The position numbers and the translations under genes are program-made. Shown here one piece after another: positions 28,587-38,336 of a stretch of DNA of 64,000 nt. The stretch is from the NCBI GenBank assembly GCA_029856105.1, contig JAHQWH010000015.1:164543-228542 (forward strand), in the 5' to 3' direction. This DNA is from Promethearchaeia archaeon (GTDB taxonomy: Archaea; Asgardarchaeota; Lokiarchaeia; Sigyniarchaeales; SOKP01). The stretch's first letter is position 1; each line of letters starts with the position of its first letter. The notes beneath the pieces were generated by a model, which saw only the letters and a list, made by a program, of their open reading frames with translations, was not told where the DNA came from and did not search any database.

Positions 28587-29534
28587 TTGTCTTATTGTGA
28601 GTTTTGTGGAGCTAAAATAGATAAGTTCCCATTTAAATGCAAGTATTGTGGTGGAAATCATTGTATGGAACACCGCTTACCAGAGAATCACGAGTGTACT
28701 TTTAAGATAATCCAAACACCAGTAGTTCCAAAAGTTATACAAAAGACTTATAAACCTTCTATAAGATATCCTTCATCTAGTCAACGTGACGGATACAATT
28801 ATCAATGGCGTGAAAAAAGAAGCTACCAAAAAAGAGATAATAGGATAAAAAGATTTCAAAGAGAAATGCCAAGTAAGTTCGAGAAAGCCTTATTAACAAA
28901 CTCATTAATCACATTAATAACGGTACTTTCTTTTGTATTCATATTTTTTCCGCAGGAATTGTCTTTTAGCGTTTCTAATTTGCCTTTTTCATTAATTACA
29001 ATTTTAACATCTCCATTTATTTCCTCTTCTTCTGTAATCCTTTTTGATTTTTTCTTTATCCATGATTATGTTGGTTTAGCATTTACTATCATCATCCTCT
29101 TTGTATATTATGATATTATAAGAAAAGCTGAGAATGCATTTGGAAAGAAATTATTTATTAGTATTTTCCTTTTAAGTGTTCTTCTTTCCGCATTTTTTTA
29201 TGTTTTACTAAGAGTCTCAATAATTCAACAATATCCTATTGATGGTGTGGTAATTTGGTGTACGGGATTTGCCACAAGTGGGATAATAGGTATTATTTCT
29301 TATACTGTTTTTGTATATCCCTCTAAAAATTGGAGAATTATTTATCCCATTAGAATTAATGGGAGAATATTATTAGGGTTTATTATTTTATTCAAGTTTG
29401 GTTTATGGGCTACTAATACTTTCCTTTATATGCCAAGTATAGTTTTTAACATTCCTGATCTTGCGGGTCTTGTCATAGCTTACATTATCTATAAAATAAA
29501 AATTAAAAACCGAGGATTTTATAATGAAACATAA
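28587..29534 (+). CDS. AN1-type zinc finger fused to rhomboid-like membrane domain
   Basis: CEFCGAKIDKFPFKCKYCGGNHCMEHRLPENHEC (AN1 pattern); multiple TM helices with FATSGIIGI near the rhomboid GxSG position. Confidence 0.75.
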   Translation: MSYCEFCGAKIDKFPFKCKYCGGNHCMEHRLPENHECTFKIIQTPVVPKVIQKTYKPSIRYPSSSQRDGYNYQWREKRSYQKRDNRIKRFQREMPSKFEKALLTNSLITLITVLSFVFIFFPQELSFSVSNLPFSLITILTSPFISSSSVILFDFFFIHDYVGLAFTIIILFVYYDIIRKAENAFGKKLFISIFLLSVLLSAFFYVLLRVSIIQQYPIDGVVIWCTGFATSGIIGIISYTVFVYPSKNWRIIYPIRINGRILLGFIILFKFGLWATNTFLYMPSIVFNIPDLAGLVIAYIIYKIKIKNRGFYNET

Positions 29535-30303
29535 AAATAACCTTACTTGCTTTGTTTTACTCCTCTTCTTTATTTCAATTATAAATTTTAGTATAGCTTC
29601 AAGAGATTATAATGATTATATCAAGATTCAAGCAGGAGATGAATTTACATGGAGAATAGGCGTGGACATGTTAAATTATCAAAAATTAGTCAATGATACA
29701 AATCAGATTTTTATAGATGATATTGATATTGAGGGTGTTAAGATTATCGTTAATGATATTGAAAAAATCCCAGATCTTTATGATTCGAGTTATTCAGAAG
29801 TGGAATTTGAAGTTAACTTTTTTCAGACTACAGATCTTAACGGAGGAGAATGGACTAAGATTGAGTCTATAGAGACTATTTCTATTTATACTTATAAAGA
29901 GGATTATTATCAGGATTTAGAACCAACCTTCTATATTAACTCTATTTATTATGGTCCATACTTTATACCTGCTGATTTGGATTGGGATGCTTTTATTTAT
30001 TATTTAGAGCAGATCTACTTTTTTGGAGGTCCATATCCATATTTAGACGTAAATATTAATGCTGTGGTAAATGGGAAAGGGATAACCCTTACATTGGATT
30101 ACCCTACCTTAGAAATATTTACATTAACGGTTAAATATACTATGACGGGAGTACTAGAATCTTATGCAATCAAATACGGGGGATATTTTTGCATTGTTAA
30201 GGAATTACAGGGAGTTCTACCTAAATTTGCCCCACCTATTATTGTAGGGATTGTTGTTATAAGTGTAGTAGGAATTATAAAAATAATAAATAGAAAAAGA
30301 TAA
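29524..30303 (+). CDS. Hypothetical secreted/membrane-anchored protein
   Basis: N-terminal signal-like and C-terminal TM segments. Confidence 0.6.
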   Translation: MKHKNNLTCFVLLLFFISIINFSIASRDYNDYIKIQAGDEFTWRIGVDMLNYQKLVNDTNQIFIDDIDIEGVKIIVNDIEKIPDLYDSSYSEVEFEVNFFQTTDLNGGEWTKIESIETISIYTYKEDYYQDLEPTFYINSIYYGPYFIPADLDWDAFIYYLEQIYFFGGPYPYLDVNINAVVNGKGITLTLDYPTLEIFTLTVKYTMTGVLESYAIKYGGYFCIVKELQGVLPKFAPPIIVGIVVISVVGIIKIINRKR

Positions 30304-30307
30304 AAAA

Positions 30308-31711
30308 ATGATGAAGATGAAGCGTTCAAAACATAGCTTACTAATTATACTTATTTTAGCCCTTCAATTACTATATCCAGTTTGTTCAATGTATTATATA
30401 CATGGTGATCAAAATAAAAATACAAAACCTCAAACTAAACCCGCTTCAGTGAGTGGAGGTGGATATGATATGTTTAATGATAATTATTCTTGGATTGAAA
30501 TTAAAGATTCTGGTATTCGTATGAGTATAAGTAATTATGACGATTCTTACGATGTAATACACTTAACATCTTGGAATTTTGAATTTTATAAAAAGAATTT
30601 CTCAAGGATTTACGTAAGCTCAAACGGATGGATGAGTTTGACAAATCTAGGAGATACTAACTGGTTACCAGGCTTTATTCCGAGTTATAACATTGAAAAT
30701 TTCGGTTGCATTGCTTTGTTAGCAGAGGATTTGGACCCCTCATATGAGGGAGATATCTATTATGAATTCTTTGGAACATCCCCGAATCGTTACCTTGTTA
30801 TTGAATATTATCATGTTTATGATTATTATAATTTGCAAAATGTTGGCGATTTTGAAGTTATTCTAAAAGAAAATGGAGAAATAACATTTCAATATAAAAA
30901 TGTTTATCATCTTGAATATTTTTTCCCCTTAATCGGGATTGACTATGGAGACTTAGCTAATTATAATAGATTTGATCCTAATTTACCTATTTCAAATCTC
31001 GCGATTACTTTTGAATACGATGAAATGACTTCTGGTTCGTGGGATCTCAACTGCGAAGTAAATGATGAATATGTTTGGAAAATAAATAAAATAAATAATA
31101 GTGCAATGCAGACAGTTTTTGGAAACAATTGGGAATATGATTTTGGATTACTTCCTGGATTTAATAATGATGATAAAACTAAGATTAAAATTAAATCGAT
31201 TCTGGAAAATACAACGCACAAAACAGTTACCTATGATATTTGGGATTGGGTTGAAGATGACGCCGATTTCGATTTAAATCCTAATAAAAGCGAGAGTATT
31301 GCATTTCTTATGAAACTTTCTGAAAGTAATGAAAGTAACTTACTACCACATCTAATTCCGTATTTTATGCCTACGCCGATAATACCATATCTTATAAGAT
31401 CGAATTTATCGAATATTTATTATTATTTCACATACTATAATTGGGCACCTATTGAAATATTATTCGATTCTGTTAATAGCTCATCAATATATGGTTATGT
31501 AGAATATAATTCTGAAGGAATTTTACATTATTTTGATATTATATGGTCGGATGACTATGCTAGCGAAAAAATATTTCAATTTTTCGTTTATTTAGAAGAA
31601 AATAATTTAAGAATCAAAACTATTCCGGGTTTCAACTTTTTTCATTTAGCATTTTTCACAATAGTGGCACTAATTGGAGTAGTGACATATATGAAAGTTA
31701 AATCCACCTAG
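30308..31711 (+). CDS. Hypothetical secreted protein with C-terminal TM
   Basis: Signal-like N-terminus, FSRIYVSSNGWMSL, C-terminal hydrophobic anchor. Confidence 0.6.
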   Translation: MMKMKRSKHSLLIILILALQLLYPVCSMYYIHGDQNKNTKPQTKPASVSGGGYDMFNDNYSWIEIKDSGIRMSISNYDDSYDVIHLTSWNFEFYKKNFSRIYVSSNGWMSLTNLGDTNWLPGFIPSYNIENFGCIALLAEDLDPSYEGDIYYEFFGTSPNRYLVIEYYHVYDYYNLQNVGDFEVILKENGEITFQYKNVYHLEYFFPLIGIDYGDLANYNRFDPNLPISNLAITFEYDEMTSGSWDLNCEVNDEYVWKINKINNSAMQTVFGNNWEYDFGLLPGFNNDDKTKIKIKSILENTTHKTVTYDIWDWVEDDADFDLNPNKSESIAFLMKLSESNESNLLPHLIPYFMPTPIIPYLIRSNLSNIYYYFTYYNWAPIEILFDSVNSSSIYGYVEYNSEGILHYFDIIWSDDYASEKIFQFFVYLEENNLRIKTIPGFNFFHLAFFTIVALIGVVTYMKVKST

Positions 31712-31854
31712 AGGTACAGCAAATCTTTTGGGAAAGCTGTGGGATAAACGAACCAAATATCAAGGTGTTTTTTAAGGAAAACTATACAAATGATTAAATT
31801 TTTATATATCGTAATCGAAAACCTTGATTCAAACAATTTAAAGCAATAATTATT

Positions 31855-33177
31855 ATGAAGAATAAAATCATTATCAATCTCATTGTAGCAAATTTGCTAT
31901 GGAGTTTTATTCCTGTTATAGTATCAGGTTTGTTCAACGAGGTTTCCGTTTTAATGGTTATTTTTCTAAGATTTTTAGTATCAGGAGTTATTCTGTTTCT
32001 TCTTGCGATTTTATTGATATTTTTAAACAATAGATTCACTTCAAATAAAAAAATTCCATTTGAAGTCCTTAAAATTATTTATATTCATAAGAATAGAAGG
32101 TTTTTCAGGTTAAGGAACATCTATTATTTCGCTATAATGGGGTTTTTTGGCATCATAATGCAACTTATCTGGTATTTTATGGCTTTAAAAGTTACAGAAA
32201 CTATTGCTTTAGCAATGATCGGATTCCAAGTTACTATTATACTCGTAGCTCTTTACGAACACGGAATCAAATCAGAGAAACTGGATATATTCAAAATGCT
32301 ATATCTCTTGTTGTTATTTGTTTCAATAGGAATCATAATAAGCGTAAAGAGTCAAGAAGCTGCTTTGCATGGAACAGGATTTTCTTTGATTGGGTTGATA
32401 TACATTACGCTCTTCACGTTAAGCCTCGCATTCTTTCAAATAACTATAAATAGAGATATTTATTCGAAACATGAGCTAAAAATCGCTAATAAAAATCGAT
32501 ACTATAAGATCGTTCGTCTCCTGATAAAAATTTCAAGTACATTCTTAATAGGTGTAATATTCATGTTTCCGTTTCTTTTGGTTTTTCAACTCGTTTTTCC
32601 AATTTCTGATTTAACTACTGAAACCGTTAAATTCTACGGTGAATTCCCGAATATGTTTAATATCCTAATGCGGGGGGATGTAATCTTTTTGATAATTTTT
32701 TCTACAATACTTCCATTCCTGCTTGTATTTCTTACGAGCGTGTATTGGAAACCCTATAATTTGACCTATAGCCAATGGAATAGTATCTTAACTCTAATAG
32801 AACCAATAGGTGCTTTGATTTTTGGTATAATTTTTGTTGGTGAGTATTTCCCGTTAGAACTCTTATTGGTGGTATTCTTTTTATTAATTGTCTCGATTTT
32901 ATTCCGGTATGCTCACGAATTGAAAAACATTGTCAACGCGTATATTCTTTTAAACAATAATATTGGAAATTTAAAGAAATTACCAATGAAATTATTGAAG
33001 TTTCAAGGAGTAATGAGCGTAGACACCTTAGCAGGAACGCACGACCTCTTACTAAATGTTAAGAGCAGTTCCATAAAAGATTTTTATTATTTAGTAGATA
33101 AACAAATAAAAAAGTTAGACGAAGTTAAAAATGTCAAAATTCTTTTTGTTAATGAAATAAGTAAATTAGAAATATAG
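31855..33177 (+). CDS. EamA/DMT-family transporter with C-terminal Lrp/AsnC ligand-binding (RAM)-like domain
   Basis: Ten-TM EamA-like region, then MKLLKFQGVMSVDTLAGTHDLLLNVKSSSIKDFYYLVDKQIKKLDEVKNVKILFV, which matches the 33187 RAM protein in pattern. Confidence 0.7.
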   Translation: MKNKIIINLIVANLLWSFIPVIVSGLFNEVSVLMVIFLRFLVSGVILFLLAILLIFLNNRFTSNKKIPFEVLKIIYIHKNRRFFRLRNIYYFAIMGFFGIIMQLIWYFMALKVTETIALAMIGFQVTIILVALYEHGIKSEKLDIFKMLYLLLLFVSIGIIISVKSQEAALHGTGFSLIGLIYITLFTLSLAFFQITINRDIYSKHELKIANKNRYYKIVRLLIKISSTFLIGVIFMFPFLLVFQLVFPISDLTTETVKFYGEFPNMFNILMRGDVIFLIIFSTILPFLLVFLTSVYWKPYNLTYSQWNSILTLIEPIGALIFGIIFVGEYFPLELLLVVFFLLIVSILFRYAHELKNIVNAYILLNNNIGNLKKLPMKLLKFQGVMSVDTLAGTHDLLLNVKSSSIKDFYYLVDKQIKKLDEVKNVKILFVNEISKLEI

Positions 33178-33186
33178 ATTATATGG

Positions 33187-33441
33187 TTGGAAATTATGAC
33201 AATGAAGGCAATAACTTTATGTAAATTAGGGATGAGCGTAATAGAAAAGGTAATTGACGAATTAAAAGAAATCCCTCAAATCAAACGCGTAATGTCTTTA
33301 ACTGGCGATTACGACGTGTTGATTGAAATTGTAGTGGATTCGTCCGAAGAGTTGTACAGCATTTTTGCTAAAAAAATTGACTTAATAGAAGGAATAATTG
33401 AGTCAAATACGCATGTAATAATGCGATCTTGGGAGAAATAA
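33187..33441 (+). CDS. Stand-alone Lrp/AsnC ligand-binding (RAM) domain protein
   Basis: ITLCKLGMSVIEKVIDELKEIPQIKRVMSLTGDYDVLIEIVVDSSEELYSIFAKKIDLIEGIIESNTHVIM. Confidence 0.82.
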   Translation: MEIMTMKAITLCKLGMSVIEKVIDELKEIPQIKRVMSLTGDYDVLIEIVVDSSEELYSIFAKKIDLIEGIIESNTHVIMRSWEK

Positions 33442-33463
33442 CAAAATTTTATAAAATAAGCTT

Positions 33464-34003
33464 TTATTTTTCCCTATTAGAGATTACGCTAAGAACAAGA
33501 GTTTTAAATGCTTTTTCAACATTACCCCCATGTTTAGCACTCGTCTCGATAAATTCGCTAGCTTTCATTTTTTTTGCTAATTTTTCACCGTCTTGGGTTG
33601 TAACTATCTTTGCCTCTGTTAAATCGCTTTTATTGCCAATCAAAAGATATGCAGCGTTCTTATTTCCAAACTCTTTTAAATCTTTTAGCCATTTGGATTT
33701 TAAATCCTTAAAGGTAGCTGGTCGAGTTACATCATACACAAATAAGGCTCCAGCGCAACCTTGAAAAAACGCTTTTCGCGATAAATCATATTTATCTTGG
33801 CCTGCTATATCCCAGAGTATCATTTTAACATGGACATTCTTTTCCTCAACATTCATCTCTTTTATAACAATATTAACTCCCAAAGAAGGTTGATAATCTT
33901 GTTCAAACTTCTGATGAATATATTGATTAATTAGTGATGTTTTTCCAACAGCAGAATTACCTAAAACGGCTAATTTAAAAATCATATCAGTTCTATCAGA
34001 CAT
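33464..34003 (-). CDS. Rab/Ras-like small GTPase
   Basis: GNSAVGKTSL, WDIAGQDKYD, NKSD, ETSAK; no C-terminal Cys. Confidence 0.92.
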   Translation of the reverse strand: MSDRTDMIFKLAVLGNSAVGKTSLINQYIHQKFEQDYQPSLGVNIVIKEMNVEEKNVHVKMILWDIAGQDKYDLSRKAFFQGCAGALFVYDVTRPATFKDLKSKWLKDLKEFGNKNAAYLLIGNKSDLTEAKIVTTQDGEKLAKKMKASEFIETSAKHGGNVEKAFKTLVLSVISNREK

Positions 34004-34122
34004 AAAAAATCAAATTTTATATAATGGATAATATCAAAATAATAAAATCTACCTTTTTAAAATAACTCTAATATCAATAAATTATATATCACTATTACGA
34101 ACAAGTTAAAAATTAGCCTAAT

Positions 34123-35715
34123 CTAATAGCCTACCGCTTGTCCATCTTTTCGTGGATCGGAGGCTGCAAGATAGCCATCTTCGAGTTTATATATGATTTG
34201 ACCACCACCAAATTCGAAATAATGTCCATTATATACTTGATGACCCAGTTTTCTTAAGTGTTCTTGCGATTCTTTATTAAAGCCATGTTCAAGATTAACT
34301 TTCATTCCTTGCATTACTCGCCAACGTGGTGCATCGATCGCCGCTTGAGGGTTTTGTTCGTATTCAAATATTCTTACCATCATCTGAGCATGCCCCTGAG
34401 GTTGCATGGCCCCCCCCATAACACCGAAACTCATTACTGGTTCTCCTTTTTTCGTGACAAATGCGGGTATGATCGTGTGATACGGGCGCTTCTCCGGACC
34501 GACCTGATTTGGGTGTCCATCGATTAAAGTAAATCCGTTTCCCCTGTTTTGTAAGCTAATACCTGTTCCAGGTATCACAATTCCCGAACCGAACCCCATG
34601 TAATTCGATTGAATATACGATACCATCATACCTTCAGAATCAGCAGTAGCCAAATAAACGGTATCTCCCGTTTGGGGGCTACCAAACTTAAACTTCTGAG
34701 CTTTTTTTACGTCAATTAAGTTCGCTCGGCCTCTTAGATAATCAGAGCTAAGTATTAGGGAAGTGTCAAATTCCAAGAATTTTCTATCTGAGATATATCG
34801 ATATGCGTCAGAAAAAGCTAGTTTCATCGCTTCTATCTGCAAATGGATTGACTCTGGAGAATCGGGGTTGTATTGACTAAAATCAAAATTTTTTAACACA
34901 CCCAGTGCTATTAACGCAGCTAAGCCTTGGCCGTTTGGAGGTAATTCGTGTAGAGTTAAACCTTTATAACCCATAGTTATTGAACTCTCCCATTTTACCC
35001 CGTGATTCTCTAGATCTTCAAGCGTTATCAATCCACCAGTATTCATTGCATGGCTTACAATTTTTTTTGCTAATTTTCCACTATAAAAAGATTCTCCTTC
35101 CGTTTCTGCAATTTCTTTTAAGGTCTTTGCTTGATTCGGGTTTATAAATAATTCTCCTGGCTCGGGAGCCCTCCCCTCTGGGAGGAAGGTTTCGTGAAAT
35201 TCCGGGAATTTTCTTTTTTTATACATAGTTACCAATTGCTTCCATAGTTTTGCGGTTATCGGCGACACTAAAAACCCTTTCTCAGCGTATTTTATTGCGG
35301 GTTCAAATAATTCTTTAAACTTCAATTGCCCGTATTTTTTTGAAAGTTCAACCCAAGCTGAAACTGCTCCTGGAATCGTCGCAGAATCCCATCCTAAAAG
35401 TGGCATTGATTTATAATGAGAAAAATGTTCAAATGTCCATGATGCTGGAGATTTACCAGATGCGTTTAACCCATTTAATTTTTTTCCATCCCATATGATA
35501 GCAAAAGCGTCGCTTCCAATACCATTATTAACTGGTTCAACAACTGACAATGTTATAGCAGTTGCTATCGCAGAATCTACCGCATTCCCTCCTTTTTTGA
35601 GTATATTTAACCCCGCTTGAGAAGCAAGGGGTTGAGATGTAGATACTATATTTTTAGCTAATATTGGCATTCGCTGAGAAGAATAAGGAAAATCCCAATT
35701 AAATTCTTTTATCAT
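34123..35715 (-). CDS. Gamma-glutamyltranspeptidase family Ntn-hydrolase
   Basis: GGNAVDSAIATAITLSVVEPVNNGIGSDAFAI; catalytic region GDTVYLATADSEGMMVSYIQSNYMGFGSG. Confidence 0.92.
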   Translation of the reverse strand: MIKEFNWDFPYSSQRMPILAKNIVSTSQPLASQAGLNILKKGGNAVDSAIATAITLSVVEPVNNGIGSDAFAIIWDGKKLNGLNASGKSPASWTFEHFSHYKSMPLLGWDSATIPGAVSAWVELSKKYGQLKFKELFEPAIKYAEKGFLVSPITAKLWKQLVTMYKKRKFPEFHETFLPEGRAPEPGELFINPNQAKTLKEIAETEGESFYSGKLAKKIVSHAMNTGGLITLEDLENHGVKWESSITMGYKGLTLHELPPNGQGLAALIALGVLKNFDFSQYNPDSPESIHLQIEAMKLAFSDAYRYISDRKFLEFDTSLILSSDYLRGRANLIDVKKAQKFKFGSPQTGDTVYLATADSEGMMVSYIQSNYMGFGSGIVIPGTGISLQNRGNGFTLIDGHPNQVGPEKRPYHTIIPAFVTKKGEPVMSFGVMGGAMQPQGHAQMMVRIFEYEQNPQAAIDAPRWRVMQGMKVNLEHGFNKESQEHLRKLGHQVYNGHYFEFGGGQIIYKLEDGYLAASDPRKDGQAVGY

Positions 35716-35820
35716 TATAAATCACACCATACTTTTTTTTATAAAATTTTATAAATTTTTTCAAACGCTATTATAATACTAATTGTATAATTTTAGGGGT
35801 TATAATATTAATAACAATAC

Positions 35821-35925
35821 TTTTTTCAAAAATAGTGAAAAGAAAAATGAAAGCGATCGAATTATTTTGCTAAACTTTACGAGATTGACATTGATAGCAC
35901 GAGCGCTTATTTGAAAAATAAAAGA
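35821..35925 (+). pseudogene. Remnant of an ABC-transporter ATPase gene (start fused to internal fragment)
   Basis: ttttttcaaaaatagtgaaaagaaaaATGaaagcgatcgaa parallels 39286-39327 (start of the 39250 ATPase); the next codons in another frame read YFAKLYEIDID versus YFAKLFDIEID in the intact ATPase. Confidence 0.6.
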
Positions 35926-35928
35926 ATA

Positions 35929-36747
35929 TTAATTTGGAATGTCTTTTTTGTTGAAAACTATGAGGCTTCCGATTACGAGCGCGGCATTTATCGACGCTAA
36001 CACAATTATGTCCCGAATAAATAAATCTATATCCGCGTGTACAAGATAATCGAGGGGATTGTAATAAAAGAACACCGTAAAATACTTCAAGTTTTCGATC
36101 TCTTCCATGTAAGAATAAAACCCATCGATAAAAAACATTAAAAAGATCGCGACTATGCCTATTACCATTGCTTTCTTGGAATTAAGGAAAATTGTCGAGC
36201 CGAAAAAGGCAATCATAGATAAAGCGCTTAAAAACAGGACAACCATAACATAAGTCCCCCACACGCGGTCCCAATAAAGACCCTCAGCTATAAACATCTG
36301 AGAAGTTGCGATCCCTCCAGAGAGGATAAGAAACGCCAAAGTCATCATAATTGTTATAAGCATATATAGCGAAACAATTTTGCTACCCAAAAACTTGGTT
36401 CGAGTTATTGGTTTTGACAAGGACAACTCGATGGTTTTTTCTTCGATATCTTGCGATAGAAGCGAACTTGCAGAAAAAACCAAATATATTCCAGCGTACA
36501 ACCAAAGAAAGCCTAATACCTCCACGGTAAGGAAACCATAAGGATTAGTCATGGCAACCATTCCTCCAAAAAAATCTAACATGCCTTCTGGGAGCAGAGC
36601 TATAATAGAGGCCATGGCTTCCAAATCGAATTCGTTTAATATATATGTTGTAAAAACCCCTAACAATCCTGTAATTCCCCCAAGAAGAATGGTCGCCCAT
36701 TTTTTATCTTTTAAATATTCTTTCACTATTGTTAGCAATTGACCCAT
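35929..36747 (-). CDS. ABC-2 type transporter permease
   Basis: Six-TM protein with IEEKTIELSLSKPITRTKFLGSKIV; adjacent to ATPase; similar to 40263..41078. Confidence 0.85.
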   Translation of the reverse strand: MGQLLTIVKEYLKDKKWATILLGGITGLLGVFTTYILNEFDLEAMASIIALLPEGMLDFFGGMVAMTNPYGFLTVEVLGFLWLYAGIYLVFSASSLLSQDIEEKTIELSLSKPITRTKFLGSKIVSLYMLITIMMTLAFLILSGGIATSQMFIAEGLYWDRVWGTYVMVVLFLSALSMIAFFGSTIFLNSKKAMVIGIVAIFLMFFIDGFYSYMEEIENLKYFTVFFYYNPLDYLVHADIDLFIRDIIVLASINAALVIGSLIVFNKKDIPN

Positions 36748-37719
36748 TTAATCCATCAACCCCTTAGCTTTAATATTGTCCTTTTCTAAAGAACCAACGC
36801 TGCTCGAACTTGTATCATAATATTTCATAAAAATATCCTCGAGATCGGGACTTTGAATCTCTAAATCACTTACCTTTCCGACCTGTCCTAGAATGTCTAT
36901 GATTTCGGTTAGATTTTCGCGAGAAACTGTAAGAGAAACGCTCGTCTCACTTGTTCTTAAGTTATCAACAATCCCGGTTGGGATTTTAGAGTTAAATTTT
37001 TGAAGCTCCAAAGCGGTGGGAAATTCGATCGTAATTTCTTTTAAGGCGATTTTTTTCAAACTTTGAACGGAATCTAATTCCACAATCGTTCCTTCTCGAA
37101 TAATTCCAACGCGATGGGCAACTTTTTCGACTTCCCCTAGTAAATGAGAGCTTAAAAGAACCGTCGAGCCAAAATTTTTTTGCTGTTCGTAAAGAATTTT
37201 GTAATATTCGGCCGTAATAAAAGGATCCAAACCCGAGGTTGGCTCATCAACTATTAATAGCTCAGTTTCTGGCGCAAAAGTAAGGACAATTCCGATCTTT
37301 TGCTTGTTCCCTTTGCTAAGTTCTTTCACTTTCCTGTCTAAAACTAAGTCAATACGCTCTGCCAACTCCTCAATCTTTCTATTGGGTACAGGTTTGTTAT
37401 ACATCTTTAAAAGGAATTGAAGATTTTTTCGCACCGTTTTGTCTTTATAGAATCCCAAGTCACCAGGTAAATATGCTGTTCTCCGTCGAATTTCAGTGCT
37501 ATGTTGCTTCACATCCAATCCAAATACTTGAGCTTCTCCGGAAGTTCGTCGAATGAAATTAAGTAAGACCCTAATTGTGGTGGTTTTCCCAGCTCCATTT
37601 GGTCCGAGCAGCCCAAAGATCTCACCTTTTTTTACCTCAAATGTTAAATTCTCAATTCCACGAGATTTCCCATAATATTTTGTGAGAGCTTTTGTTTTTA
37701 TTACGAAGTTTTCATCCAT
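36748..37719 (-). CDS. ABC transporter ATP-binding protein
   Basis: GLLGPNGAGKTTTIRVLLNF, LSKGNKQKIGIVLTFAP, LLIVDEPTSGLDP. Confidence 0.95.
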   Translation of the reverse strand: MDENFVIKTKALTKYYGKSRGIENLTFEVKKGEIFGLLGPNGAGKTTTIRVLLNFIRRTSGEAQVFGLDVKQHSTEIRRRTAYLPGDLGFYKDKTVRKNLQFLLKMYNKPVPNRKIEELAERIDLVLDRKVKELSKGNKQKIGIVLTFAPETELLIVDEPTSGLDPFITAEYYKILYEQQKNFGSTVLLSSHLLGEVEKVAHRVGIIREGTIVELDSVQSLKKIALKEITIEFPTALELQKFNSKIPTGIVDNLRTSETSVSLTVSRENLTEIIDILGQVGKVSDLEIQSPDLEDIFMKYYDTSSSSVGSLEKDNIKAKGLMD

Positions 37720-37820
37720 ATCTCTAAAATATATTTATAAAATAAAAAGATTTATCGATTGAAATTTTCTATTACTTTTATCTACACTGCAGCATAAAAT
37801 TTCTGTAGCTATTCATAACT

Positions 37821-38336
37821 TTATTCGCCTTGATGATTGATCAATTCTTTTTCGATCGTTTTTATCAATTCGAGAGAAAAAGGGATGGAATTAGCCAGAA
37901 CATTGACTAACTGATAAATTTTGTCAAAACCATGCAAATTTTCTAACAAAACCTTTTCTTTTTCAATACCATCTTTGATAGCATTAATGCTTTCAGCAAA
38001 TCTTGAGATGCCTTTTGTAAGGTCCCTGAATGAATGAACAAAAGCTATATTGGGATTTTTCATGGAATAAGTAATTTCTCCCGTGGTAGACACACTAGTC
38101 TTTTCGATAAGGTCCATAGAAATTAATTTTGTTAATTCTTGTGATATCGTTCCTCGCGAAAATCCCGTTAGTTCTTGTAATTTTTCTTGAGTCAAGGATT
38201 TTCTGGTAATAAAATAAATTCTTATTGTCGTGAAAGTAGTTTTTTGCCCAATAAAAAGAGAGTAGGACAATAGGAATTTAAAAATATCCTTTTCAATCGC
38301 TCTTATTTCATCGTCGAATTCTTCAATTGTAATCAA
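37821..38336 (-). CDS. wHTH regulator, C-half type
   Basis: FITRKSLTQEKLQELTGFSRGTISQELTKLISMDLIEK; 4-nt overlap with the upstream regulator. Confidence 0.8.
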   Translation of the reverse strand: MITIEEFDDEIRAIEKDIFKFLLSYSLFIGQKTTFTTIRIYFITRKSLTQEKLQELTGFSRGTISQELTKLISMDLIEKTSVSTTGEITYSMKNPNIAFVHSFRDLTKGISRFAESINAIKDGIEKEKVLLENLHGFDKIYQLVNVLANSIPFSLELIKTIEKELINHQGE

